From contig CAWJAY010000003.1 of assembly GCA_963840925.1 (NCBI GenBank), forward strand, positions 1-64,000: a DNA stretch of 64,000 nucleotides, read 5' to 3'. Position 1 is the stretch's first letter. Every line of letters starts with the position of its first letter. The stretch is from DATAOG01 sp963840925. GTDB lineage: Bacteria > Pseudomonadota > Alphaproteobacteria > Geminicoccales > Geminicoccaceae. Position numbers and translations under genes: made by a program. This document shows positions 25,466 through 35,639 of this stretch, one piece after another. Below the pieces are notes generated by a model. The model was not told the DNA's origin, made no database searches, and saw only the letters and a program-made list of their open reading frames with translations.

Positions 25466-26487
25466 GGCAAGCCTCCCAGCGGCGTTCCAGGCCTCGTCGG
25501 CCGCAGGGCAGGGCGAGCGAGCGCGAGCCGGCGGCGGAGAGCGGGAGGGATCGCGGTCGCGAGGCCGATCGGCCGAGCGAGATCCCCCCGCCCGGCTGGC
25601 GCGATGTCCTGTGGCGGGTCTGGGAGCAGATCGGCAAGGACAACGTCTCGATGATCGCCGCCGGAGTGGCCTTCTATAGCCTTCTGGCGATCTTTCCAGC
25701 GATCACGGCCTTCGTCTCGCTGTACGGGCTGGTCGCCGATCCGGCCGAGGTCGAGCAGCAGCTGCAGTTGCTCGGGCAGGTGATCCCGAACGATGCGCTG
25801 GGCCTGATCGGCGACCAGCTGCGCTCGGTCGCCTCGGCCGGAGGCGGCCGGCTCGGGCTCAGCGCCGTGATCGCGATGTTCTTGGCGCTGTGGAGCGCCG
25901 GGGCGGGCGTGCGTTCACTGATGACGGCGCTCAACATCTCCTATCAGGAGGACGAAAAGCGGAGCTTCGTCAGATTTTACCTGGTGGCGTTCGCCTTCAC
26001 GGTCGGCCTGATCGTGGCCGCGATCCTGTCGTTGCTGGTCGTGGTGGCCTTGCCGGTGGCGCTGCAGTTCCTGCCGCTCGGCGACCTGGCGCAGGTTCTG
26101 ATCACCGGCCTCACCTGGCTGATCCTGGCGGGCGTGGTGGTTTTCGGTCTGGGCGTCCTCTACCAGTACGGCCCGAGCCGCGAGCCGGCCAAAGGCCGCT
26201 GGGTCAACTGGGGCGCGGTGACCGCAGCGCTGCTGTGGTTGGTCGCCTCGTTTCTGTTCTCCGTCTACGCGGCCAATTTCGCCAACTACTCCGCGACCTA
26301 TGGCGCGCTGAGCGCGGTGATCGCGCTGCTGATGTGGTTCTGGCTGTCCGCCTTCGTGATCCTGCTCGGCGCCGAGCTGAATGCCGAGATGGAGCATCAG
26401 ACGCGCAAGGATACGACCACCGGCGCGCCGAAGCCGATGGGCGAGCGCGGCGCCTACGTTGCGGACCATGTCGGAAAGGTGCCCTGA
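25462..26487 (+). CDS. YihY/UPF0761 family inner-membrane protein
   Basis: A 341-residue polytopic membrane protein of the YihY/BrkB family. After a basic N-terminal tail of about 50 residues it has DNVSMIAAGVAFYSLLAIFP, the family signature, then six spans and the end motif WFWLSAFVILLGAELNAEMEH. The start is a GTG overlapping the DUF3618 stop codon. It closes the stress operon started near 23354. Misannotated as ribonuclease BN in older databases; real function unknown. Confidence 0.9.
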   Translation: MRQASQRRSRPRRPQGRASEREPAAESGRDRGREADRPSEIPPPGWRDVLWRVWEQIGKDNVSMIAAGVAFYSLLAIFPAITAFVSLYGLVADPAEVEQQLQLLGQVIPNDALGLIGDQLRSVASAGGGRLGLSAVIAMFLALWSAGAGVRSLMTALNISYQEDEKRSFVRFYLVAFAFTVGLIVAAILSLLVVVALPVALQFLPLGDLAQVLITGLTWLILAGVVVFGLGVLYQYGPSREPAKGRWVNWGAVTAALLWLVASFLFSVYAANFANYSATYGALSAVIALLMWFWLSAFVILLGAELNAEMEHQTRKDTTTGAPKPMGERGAYVADHVGKVP

Positions 26488-26683
26488 CCGGCTCTGATCG
26501 GCCCGACGCGGACTCTGAACCGGTCTGACCGGTGGATCATCACCCGGACCCAGCGACGGACAGCGGGCCATCCGTTCCGAGCCGGTTGCGATGGTCGCGG
26601 CGGGCATGAAGATCCACAACGAAAGCCGAGTAAAAGACGTACGTGGACTTGCCCTCAGGGCCTGCGGACCTCGAAATCGGAGG

Positions 26684-26708
26684 GGAACCCGTCGCGATCA
26701 GTAGCGTT
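26684..26708 (+). promoter_or_regulatory. EcfG-type promoter upstream of the CsbD gene
   Basis: GGAAC at 26684-26688, 16-base spacer, CGTT at 26705-26708; perfect consensus, 43 bases before the csbD start. The rest of the 264-base gap 26488-26751 shows no gene. Confidence 0.75.
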
Positions 26709-26751
26709 GTTCATGCGACGACGTTGTCGCCAAAGTGGAGGAGAAAGCGCT

Positions 26752-26949
26752 ATGAACTGGGATCAGATCGAGGGCGGCTGGAAGCAGTTCCAGGGCAAGG
26801 TGCAGCAGCAGTGGGGCAAGTTGACCAACGACGATCTCGACGTTGTCGAAGGCAACCGCACCGAGCTGGTCGGCCGGATCCAGGAGCGCTATGGCATCGC
26901 CCGCGACGAGGCGGAGCGTCAGGTCCGGGACTGGGAATCCAGGCTTTAG
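26752..26949 (+). CDS. CsbD family general-stress protein
   Basis: A 65-residue acidic CsbD-family protein (MNWDQIEGGWKQFQGKVQQQ, then WGKLTNDDLDVVEGN and the terminal YGIARDEAERQV). The ATG at 26752 follows GTGGAGGAGA. CsbD proteins are abundant small stress proteins, sigma-B dependent in Bacillus and EcfG-controlled in several Alphaproteobacteria. The EcfG promoter and the terminator just downstream define a one-gene transcript. Confidence 0.92.
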   Translation: MNWDQIEGGWKQFQGKVQQQWGKLTNDDLDVVEGNRTELVGRIQERYGIARDEAERQVRDWESRL

Positions 26950-26969
26950 CCTGGACCCGGAGAGGAATG

Positions 26970-27000
26970 CGGTCGGCGTAGCAGCGCCGACCGTTTTTTT
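26970..27000 (+). terminator. rho-independent terminator after csbD
   Basis: Perfect 9-bp stem (CGGTCGGCG at 26970-26978, CGCCGACCG at 26985-26993, six-base loop) followed by T7. One of the clearest terminators in the window. Confidence 0.92.
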
Positions 27001-27034
27001 CTCGCAGCAGCGGCTGCGCGCGGAGGTCACGGCG

Positions 27035-27190
27035 ATGTTAGGCACCATCCTCTTGATCATTCTGATCGTGATTTTGATCGGCTCGTTGCCGTCTTGGCCC
27101 TACAGCACCGGCTGGGGCTACTATCCGAGCGGCGGTATCGGGCTCGTCCTGATCGTTGTCTTGATTCTGCTCCTGATGGGGCGGATCTGA
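27035..27190 (+). CDS. DUF3309 small membrane protein
   Basis: A 51-residue protein with two hydrophobic segments around the conserved WPYSTGWGYYPSGGIGL core of DUF3309. A CGGAGGT ribosome site precedes the ATG at 27035. It follows the csbD terminator, so it needs its own promoter or read-through. Common in stress-gene clusters of Alphaproteobacteria; role unknown. Confidence 0.88.
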   Translation: MLGTILLIILIVILIGSLPSWPYSTGWGYYPSGGIGLVLIVVLILLLMGRI

Positions 27191-27221
27191 AAACTCCGAC
27201 GCTCAGTCGAGGATGTCGGTG

Positions 27222-27512
27222 TCAGGCCGGCGGCCGAGTGCTGTCGGCGATCGCCGAATAGAGGCCGGTGATCATGTCGGTGCCGGCCGGGCCGGAGGTC
27301 CCGATGTTGACCCCGATCCGGCCGGCCTTGGCCCGGCTGTAGCCTCGGCGGCGTGCGCGCCGCCCTCCTCGTGGCGGACCACGTAGTGCTTGATCCGGCT
27401 CGCCTTCAGCGCCTCGTAGAACGGCAGGATCGCGGCGCCGGGAAAAGACGACCTGGACGCCATCGCTCTCGAGGACCTGGATCGCCGCCTGCATCGCTGT
27501 CATCCTGGCCAT
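27222..27512 (-). pseudogene. gcl: remnant of glyoxylate carboligase
   Basis: The minus strand encodes the first 90 or so residues of glyoxylate carboligase (normally about 590): MARMTAMQAAIQVLESDGVQ, then in another frame PGAAILPFYEALKASRIKHY and HEEGGAHAAE, then back as GYSRAKAGRIGVNIGTSGPA followed by GTDMITGLYSAIADS before a stop at 27222. At least two frame changes and loss of about 85% of the gene show a true remnant. The enzyme would have used the glyoxylate released by allantoin and purine degradation, whose genes fill the next 14 kb. Confidence 0.82.
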
Positions 27513-27536
27513 CTTCGGCTGTTCCTTGCGGCGAGT

Positions 27537-28874
27537 TTACGTGTCTGTCGGCGGCTGCCGCCGGCCCAGGACGTAGGTGGCGCGCACCGCGCGCTCGTCG
27601 CCCATGATCATGAGCAGGAAGAGGGTGGCCGCGAGGTCGCCCGCGATCCGCTCCAGCCGGTGCGCCATGGCGGGCGTCGCGCGCGGGTCGAGCACGACCA
27701 GATCGGCGGCGCTGCCGGGCTCGAGCGTGCCGATCTCCTGCTCGAGGCCGAGCGCCCGCGCGTTGCCGAGCGTCAGCATGTAGAAGGCATCGAGCGCCGG
27801 CCAGGTCTGGCCCTTCAGCTGCAAGACCTTGTAGCCCTCGGCTGCGGTCTTGAGCATGGAATAGCTGGTGCCGCCCCCGACGTCGGTCGCGAGGCTGACC
27901 CGGATCGGCTGCGCGGGGTCCCTGAGGCCCGCGAGATCGAACAGGCCCGAGCCGAGGAACAGGTTCGAGGTCGGGCAGAACGCCGCGATCGAGCGACTTG
28001 CCGAGAGCCGCGCGCGCTCTTCCGGGGTTAGATGGATGCAATGGCCGAAGAGCGAGCGCGGGCCCAGCAGGCCGAAGCGATCGTAGACGTCGGTATAGCT
28101 TTTCGCCCAGGGAAACAGGCGGCGGGCGGTCGCGATCTCCTCGAGATTCTCGGCCAGATGGGTCTGCAGGTAGCAGTCCGGATGGGCTTGCAGCAGCGCA
28201 CCCGCGGCCTCGAGCTGAGCATCGCTCGAAGTGAGCGCGAACCGGGGCGAGATCGCGTAGAGCTGGCGCCCGCGGCCGTGCCAGCGTGCGATCAAGGCCT
28301 CGCTTTCGGCATGGCTGCGCTCGGGCGTGTCGAGCAAGCCCGCGGGCGCGGCCCGGTCCATCATCACCTTGCCCGCGATCATCCGGGTGTCGCGGCGCTC
28401 GGACTCGGCGAAAAAGGCCTCGATCGACTGCGGGTGGACCGAGCCGTAGACGACCGCCGTGGTCGTGCCATTGCGGGCAAGCTCATCGAGGAAAAAGCGG
28501 GCTATCCGCTCGCTGTGCGCCGGATCGGCGAAGCGTTGCTCCTCGACGAAGGTGTGGTTCTGGAGCCAGTCGAGCAGCTGGGTGCCGAAGCTCGCGATCA
28601 CCTGGGTCTGGGGCAGGTGGATATGGCTGTCGATCAGGCCCGGCAGGATCAGGCAGTCCCGCCACTCCTCGACCGGGGTGCCGGGCGCGAGCGTCGGCAG
28701 CAGCTGATCCGCCTCGCCGGCCGCCGTGATCCGGCCGTCCTCGATGACGACGAGCCCGTCCTCGACGTGCCAATAGCTGGCGGCGGCGCCGACCTCGGCC
28801 GGGTCGTCCCGAAAGCTCAGCAGCTGGCCGCGGAGCGCCTGGCGGGAAGGTCCGGGCACCAGCCGCGCCCTCAC
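27537..28874 (-). CDS. guaD: guanine deaminase
   Basis: A 445-residue amidohydrolase. Metal ligands: DSHIHLPQT (HxH), THLAEN, GHCIHLT and TDVGGGTSYSM (Asp). Together these indicate guanine deaminase, which turns guanine into xanthine. The start is a GTG at 28874 that overlaps the puuD stop (GTGA); the open frame continues upstream but there it is only the shadow of puuD. It feeds the xanthine dehydrogenase encoded 8 kb away and is translationally coupled to urate oxidation. Confidence 0.9.
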   Translation of the reverse strand: MRARLVPGPSRQALRGQLLSFRDDPAEVGAAASYWHVEDGLVVIEDGRITAAGEADQLLPTLAPGTPVEEWRDCLILPGLIDSHIHLPQTQVIASFGTQLLDWLQNHTFVEEQRFADPAHSERIARFFLDELARNGTTTAVVYGSVHPQSIEAFFAESERRDTRMIAGKVMMDRAAPAGLLDTPERSHAESEALIARWHGRGRQLYAISPRFALTSSDAQLEAAGALLQAHPDCYLQTHLAENLEEIATARRLFPWAKSYTDVYDRFGLLGPRSLFGHCIHLTPEERARLSASRSIAAFCPTSNLFLGSGLFDLAGLRDPAQPIRVSLATDVGGGTSYSMLKTAAEGYKVLQLKGQTWPALDAFYMLTLGNARALGLEQEIGTLEPGSAADLVVLDPRATPAMAHRLERIAGDLAATLFLLMIMGDERAVRATYVLGRRQPPTDT

Positions 28875-30079
28875 TCGGCCGGCGCGCCGGCATCGTACCA
28901 GGCGCCGAGCAGCGCTCGCTCGGCCGGCTCGATCTCGGTGATGTTGCCGGGCGGCATGGCGTGGCTCAGCACCGCCTGCATGTGGATCGGGCCGGCCTGC
29001 TGGCGGATGCGTTCCATAGTATCGAGCAGCACGCCCTTGGGCGCCGCCGCGATGCCTTCCCAAAGCGGCTCCTCGGCGTGACACATGCTGCAGCGCGACA
29101 GCACGATGTTCTCGACTTCCACGAGGTCGATCTCGGCCGCAGGCGCGGCAGCGCTCTCGTCACCAGCTTCGCTCGGCGGCGTCGCCGCGGAGAGCCAGAT
29201 GATCAGCAGCATGCCGACGCCTGCAACCGCCCAGGTCCACCAGGGATTGGGCCGCCCGGCGTGGCGCTCGTTGTAGAAGTGCCGGATGACCGCGCCGACC
29301 ACCAGGACCAGCGCCAGGATCAGCCAGTTCCAGCGGCTCGCGAACGCGAGCGGGTAGTGGTTGCTGATCATCACGAACAGGACCGGCAGCGTCAGGTAGT
29401 TGTTGTGCAGCGAGCGCTGCTTGGCCTGCTGGCCGAGCTTGGGCTCAGGCGTGCGCCCGGCGATCAGGTCGGCGACCACGACCTTCTGATTGGGGATGAT
29501 CACCAGCAGCACGTTGGCGACCATGATCGTGCCGATCACGGTGCCCATCTGCATGTAGGCGCCGCGGCCGCTGAACAGCAGCGTGAAGCCGTAGGCGAGC
29601 GCCACCAGGAAGACGAAGCCGACCGCGGCGAGGCCGGCGTCGTGGTCGCCGAGCGGCGACTTGCAGAGCAGGTCGTAGACCAGCCAGCCGGCGATCATGC
29701 CGAAGACGCTGATCGCGACCGCGCCCCAGACCGGCAGGTCGAGGACGTGATAATCGATCAGATAGAGCTCGGCGCCGAAGTAGTAGATGATGATCAGCAG
29801 CGCGAAGCCGGACAGCCAGGTGGTGTAGGCTTCCCATTTGAACCAGGTCAGATCGTCCGGCATGCGCTCGGGCGCCACCAGGTACTTGATCATGTGATAG
29901 AAGCCGCCGCCGTGGACCTGCCAGGCCTCGCCGCCGGCGCCCGCGGGCAGGCCGTCGCGCCGCTTGATGCTGGAATCGAGGTGGACGAAGTAGAACGAGC
30001 TGCCGATCCAGGCGATGCCGGCGATCACGTGCAGCCAGCGCACGCTGAAGTCGATCCAGGCCCAGACGATCGCGCTCAC
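28871..30079 (-). CDS. puuD: urate hydroxylase PuuD with cytochrome c domain
   Basis: A 402-residue membrane protein. Residues 1 to about 305 contain about eight hydrophobic segments with the PuuD signature (WLHVIAGIAWIGSSFYFVHL). Residues about 325-400 form a cytochrome c domain with heme motif CSMCH and an axial Met probably in HAMPPGN. PuuD oxidises urate to 5-hydroxyisourate and passes electrons to the respiratory chain rather than to oxygen. It starts the puuD-guaD pair and is divergent from the LysR-like gene. Confidence 0.93.
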   Translation of the reverse strand: MSAIVWAWIDFSVRWLHVIAGIAWIGSSFYFVHLDSSIKRRDGLPAGAGGEAWQVHGGGFYHMIKYLVAPERMPDDLTWFKWEAYTTWLSGFALLIIIYYFGAELYLIDYHVLDLPVWGAVAISVFGMIAGWLVYDLLCKSPLGDHDAGLAAVGFVFLVALAYGFTLLFSGRGAYMQMGTVIGTIMVANVLLVIIPNQKVVVADLIAGRTPEPKLGQQAKQRSLHNNYLTLPVLFVMISNHYPLAFASRWNWLILALVLVVGAVIRHFYNERHAGRPNPWWTWAVAGVGMLLIIWLSAATPPSEAGDESAAAPAAEIDLVEVENIVLSRCSMCHAEEPLWEGIAAAPKGVLLDTMERIRQQAGPIHMQAVLSHAMPPGNITEIEPAERALLGAWYDAGAPAE

Positions 30080-30240
30080 TTCCCATCCCTCCCGCTGCCG
30101 CCCGCCGCCAAGTCAAACGGCTGGCCATGCGAGGCGCGGCATAGCTGGTATTATCGTTCGCAAGCGCAAAGAACCGCTCGCCGTCGGCCGCACCATCAAA
30201 CCAAGCCGAACAATCGCGGCGATCGGCGGAGGCACGCGTC

Positions 30241-30921
30241 ATGGCGCTGCTCGAGAGCATCCGGGTCTTCGTCCGGGTGGTCGAGCTCGGCAGCCTGCGG
30301 GTGGCCGCCCCGCTCGGCTTCGGCCGCCGCGTGCTGGGGCCGCTCTTGCCGCAGTTCCAGGCAAGGCATCCCGAGATCGACGTGCGGCTGCGGCTCTCGG
30401 ACCACCGGATCGATCTCTTGCAGGAGGCGGTCGACGTCGCGATCCGGATGGCGGTGCTCGCGGATTCGAGCCTCACTCAGCGCAAGATCGCCGAGTGCCC
30501 GCGCGTGCTCTGCGCGGCGCCCGCCCAGCTCGAGGCGCGCGGGCGACCGGCGGTGCCCGAGGATCTGCTCGAGCACCGTTGCCTGCTGCTGCGCTTCGCC
30601 GGCTCGCAGCAGTTCCGCTGGACCCTCTCGACGCCGAAGGGGCCGTTGACGCTGCCGGTCGCCGACCCGCTCGACGCCGACGACGGCGACCTGCTGACCG
30701 AATGGGCGCTGCTCGGCCAGGGGATCGCGCTGAAGCCAATCTGGGAGGTGGCGGCGCATGTGCGCGCCGGGCGCCTCGCGCCGGTGCTGCCCGATTTCCC
30801 GCCCGAGCCCGCCGTGCTCTACCCGCACCGCCGCCTCCTGCCGGCCAAGGTCAAAGCGTTCGTCGACTTCATGGTCGAGCACGGCGCGCGGGCGGTGGCC
30901 ACCCTCGACCAACCCGGTTAG
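30241..30921 (+). CDS. LysR-family protein lacking its DNA-binding domain
   Basis: A 226-residue protein. The first 18 residues (MALLESIRVFVRVVELGS) are a normal LysR N-terminus, but the sequence then jumps straight to LRVAAPLGFGRRVLGPLLP, the beginning of the effector-binding domain, which otherwise looks complete through the C-terminus. About 74 residues, covering the recognition helix and linker helix, are missing compared with a typical 300-residue member. The deletion is in frame and its edges share the GSL codons. The protein could still bind a ligand and dimerise but should not bind DNA. It is divergent from puuD. Confidence 0.82.
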   Translation: MALLESIRVFVRVVELGSLRVAAPLGFGRRVLGPLLPQFQARHPEIDVRLRLSDHRIDLLQEAVDVAIRMAVLADSSLTQRKIAECPRVLCAAPAQLEARGRPAVPEDLLEHRCLLLRFAGSQQFRWTLSTPKGPLTLPVADPLDADDGDLLTEWALLGQGIALKPIWEVAAHVRAGRLAPVLPDFPPEPAVLYPHRRLLPAKVKAFVDFMVEHGARAVATLDQPG

Positions 30922-30952
30922 CCACGCCGTTGGCCTGCTCAGGCCCCGCCGG

Positions 30953-32032
30953 TCAGGCCTGCACGCCCTTAACGTACCAGTCCATCTTCTGCATCTGCTC
31001 GTCGGAGGCGTGCTCGCCCTCGGCGATCACGGTCTCGCCCGCCTGGTTGGTGACCGGGCCGTCGAACGGATGCAGCGTGCCGGCGATGATGCCCTCCTTG
31101 ATCGCGTCCGCGTCGGCGCGGGCCTCGTCGGTCACGGCGCTGCCGTAGTCGGCCATCTTGACCATGCCCTCCTTCAGGCCCCACCAGACGCTCTGCGTCT
31201 GCCAGCTGCCGTCCAGGAGCGCCTGAACGCGCTCGACGTAGTAGCCCGACCAGTCATCCAGGATCGCGGTCAGCTGGGCGTCCGGGGCGTAGGCCTTCAT
31301 GTCCGAGGCCTGGCCGAAGCCGTGCACGCCACGCTCCTGGGCGACCTGCAGCGGCGCCGGGCTGTCGGTGTGCTGGCAGATGATGTCGGCGCCCTGATCG
31401 ATCAGCGCCTTGGCGGCGTCGCCCTCCTTGCCGGGATCGTACCAGCTGTTGACCCAGACCACCTTGACGTGGGCGTCCGGCTTGACTTTCTGCATCGCGA
31501 GCGTGAAGGCGTTGATGCCCATCACGACCTCGGGGATCGGGAACGAGGCGATGTAGCCGACGGTCCCGGACTTGCTGACGTGGCCGGCGATCGCGCCGCA
31601 GACCGCGCGGCCCTCGTAGAAGCGGGCGTTGTAGACCGCGAGGTTGGGCCCGGTCTGATAGCCGGTCGCGTGCTCGAACTTGACCTTGGGGAACTGCCTG
31701 GCGACCCGCACGGTCGCGTTCATGAACCCGAACGAGGTCGTGAAGATCAGGCCGTGGCCCGAGGTTGCGAGCTGGCGGACCACGCGCTCGGCATCCGGGC
31801 CCTCGGCGACGTTCTCGACGTAGCTGGTCTTGACCTTGTCGCCGAAGTGCTCGACCACGGCCTCGCGGGCGAGGTCGTGGCCATGGGTCCAGCCGAAGTC
31901 GCCGATCGGCCCGACATAGACGAAGCCGACCTTGGCCGGCTCCTGGGCGAGCACCGGTCGGCCAAGCAGCAGGCCGCCCGTGCCGGCGGCGGTGCCGGCG
32001 AGGAAGCGGCGGCGCGTGAGGTCGAGGGTCAT
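30953..32032 (-). CDS. BMP-family ABC transporter substrate-binding protein
   Basis: A 359-residue basic-membrane-protein (Med/PnrA-like) binding protein with a twin-arginine signal (TRRRFLAGTAAGTGGLL, cleavage near VLAQE). The core begins KVGFVYVGPIGDFGWTHGHD, typical of BMP proteins binding purine nucleosides or bases. The ATG at 32032 precedes the signal; the longer frame to 32221 overlaps the permease. It is the last gene of the importer set with two permeases and a double ATPase, next to xdhCBA, so a purine or nucleoside ligand is likely. Confidence 0.92.
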   Translation of the reverse strand: MTLDLTRRRFLAGTAAGTGGLLLGRPVLAQEPAKVGFVYVGPIGDFGWTHGHDLAREAVVEHFGDKVKTSYVENVAEGPDAERVVRQLATSGHGLIFTTSFGFMNATVRVARQFPKVKFEHATGYQTGPNLAVYNARFYEGRAVCGAIAGHVSKSGTVGYIASFPIPEVVMGINAFTLAMQKVKPDAHVKVVWVNSWYDPGKEGDAAKALIDQGADIICQHTDSPAPLQVAQERGVHGFGQASDMKAYAPDAQLTAILDDWSGYYVERVQALLDGSWQTQSVWWGLKEGMVKMADYGSAVTDEARADADAIKEGIIAGTLHPFDGPVTNQAGETVIAEGEHASDEQMQKMDWYVKGVQA

Positions 32033-32060
32033 GATGGTCGTCTCCCTGGTTGCGTTTGGA

Positions 32061-32990
32061 TCAGGTGGCCGGCCGGAACGGCTTGCCGAGGCAGGCGGGC
32101 GCGTCCAGGCGGCCCTTCCAGGGGCCGCCGGCGATCGCCGCGAGCACGACGATCGTCGCCAGGTAGGGCAGCATCGACATGACCTGAGCGGGCACGCCGA
32201 ACGTGCCTGAGCCCTGGGCATAGAGCTGCAGGATCGTGACCCCGCCGAACAGATAGGCGCCCAGCAGCAGGCGCCAGGGCCGCCAGGAGGCGAACACCAC
32301 CAGCGCGAGCGCGATCCAGCCGCGGCCGGCGGTCATCTCCTCGACCCACATCGGCGTGTAGGAGAGCGACAGGAAGGCGCCGCCGAGGCCGGCCATCGCG
32401 CCGCCGAACAGGACCGCGTGGTAGCGCACCCGGATCACGTCGTAGCCGATCGAATGTGCCGAGACGTCGGATTCGCCGACCGCGCGCAGGATCATCCCGG
32501 TGCGGGTGCGCTTGAGGAACCAGGCGACCCCGATGGTCGCCAGCACCGACAGGTAGACCAGCAGGTCGTGGCCGAACAGCAGCGGGCCGAGGATCGGCAG
32601 GTCCGACAGGCCCTCGATGTTGAGGCGCGGCAGCCGGTCGACCGGGATGCCGACGAAGCTGGAGCCGACCAGCGCCGACAGGCCGATGCCGAAAATCGTC
32701 AACGCCAGGCCGGTCGCGACCTGGTTCGCGAGCAGCGAGAGCGTCAGCGCGGCGAACGCGAGCGCCATCAGCGTGCCGGCGAGCGCCGCCGTGATGATGC
32801 CAAGCGCGGCGCTGCCGGTGGTCACGGTGACCGCGAACGCGGTGACCGCTCCGGCCAGCATCATGCCCTCGATGCCGAGGTTGAGCACGCCCGACTTCTC
32901 GACCACGAGCTCGCCGAGCGCGGCGTAGAGCAGCGGGGTCGCGGCGCTGATCACCGTGACCAGGACCAGCACGGTGGCATCAAGGCTCAT
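32061..32990 (-). CDS. purine/nucleoside-type ABC permease (second subunit)
   Basis: A 309-residue permease of the BPD_transp_2 family (YufQ/NupQ-like), with eight or more spans and the typical ELVVEKSGVLNLGIEGMMLAG signature. Its ATG overlaps the stop of the other permease gene (ATGA). It pairs with that subunit to form the membrane channel of the BMP-type importer. Confidence 0.92.
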   Translation of the reverse strand: MSLDATVLVLVTVISAATPLLYAALGELVVEKSGVLNLGIEGMMLAGAVTAFAVTVTTGSAALGIITAALAGTLMALAFAALTLSLLANQVATGLALTIFGIGLSALVGSSFVGIPVDRLPRLNIEGLSDLPILGPLLFGHDLLVYLSVLATIGVAWFLKRTRTGMILRAVGESDVSAHSIGYDVIRVRYHAVLFGGAMAGLGGAFLSLSYTPMWVEEMTAGRGWIALALVVFASWRPWRLLLGAYLFGGVTILQLYAQGSGTFGVPAQVMSMLPYLATIVVLAAIAGGPWKGRLDAPACLGKPFRPAT

Positions 32991-34058
32991 GCGGGCGCGA
33001 CCTCCCGGCGAGGCGCGACCGAGCGGATCCGGTAGCGGGTCAGGAAATCGGTCGCCAGCAGGAAGAACAGCAGCAGGCCCTGGAACACGCCGGTCACCGC
33101 CTGGGGCAGCCCGACCTCGACCTGGGCGTTCTCGCCGCCGATGTAGGACAGCGCCATCAGCAGGCCCGAAAGGATGATGCCGAGCGGGTGCAGGCGGCCG
33201 AGGAAGGCCACGATGATCGCGGTGAAGCCGTAGCCAGGGGTCAGGACCGGGATCAGCTGGCCGATCGGGCCGGCGACCTCGAACAGGCCGGCGAGGCCCG
33301 CAAGCCCGCCGCTCACCAGCAGGCAGAGCCAGACCATCCGGTTGCGGTCGAACCCGGCATAGGCAGCCGCCGCCGGCGCTTGGCCGACCACCCGGAGCTC
33401 GAAGCCGATCACGGTCCGGGTCATCACGATCCAGGCGCCGACCGCGACCACGAGCGCTACGATCACGCCGAGGTGCAGCCGCGTGTTCTCGAGGATCACC
33501 GGCAGCAGGGCGGCCTCGGTCAGCATCCGCGTCTGCGGGAAGCCGAAGCCCTCGGGGTCCTTCCAGGGGCCGTAGACCAGCATGCTGAGAAAGAGCGTGG
33601 CGACGTAGGTCAGCATCAGGCTGCTCAGGATCTCGTTGACCCCGAGCCGGGTCTTGAGGAAGGCCGGGATCGCCGCGTAGGCCATGCCGCCGACAAAGCC
33701 GGCCAGGCACATCAAGGGTAGGATCCAGGCCCCCTCGACGTCCCAGAACAAGAGGCCGATGCCGCCGCCGGCGATCGCGCCGACGGTCAGCTGGCCTTCG
33801 GCGCCGATGTTCCAGACGTTGGCGCGAAAGCCGAGCGCCAGGCCGACCGCGATCAGAACCAGCGGCGCGGCCTTGAGCGCCAGCTCGGAGAGGCCGTAGA
33901 GGCTGGTCAGCGGCGAGATGAAGAAATGATAAAGCGACAGCAGCGGGCTGTAGCCCATCAGCAGGAAGATGAAAAAGCCCGCGACCACGGTCAGCGCGAC
34001 CGCGAGCAACGGCGTCACGTAGAGCAGCTGGCGGCTGACCTCAGGCCGCGCCTCGATC

Positions 34059-34069
<11 letters not shown>
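32987..34069 (-). CDS. purine/nucleoside-type ABC permease (first subunit)
   Basis: A 360-residue permease of the same BPD_transp_2 family (YufP/NupP-like). The motif GFRANVWNIGAEGQLTVGAI is diagnostic. It overlaps the ATPase gene end by 11 bases and the second permease by ATGA, so the four transporter genes form one coupled unit. Confidence 0.92.
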
Positions 34070-35635
<1,566 letters not shown>

Positions 35636-35639
<4 letters not shown>

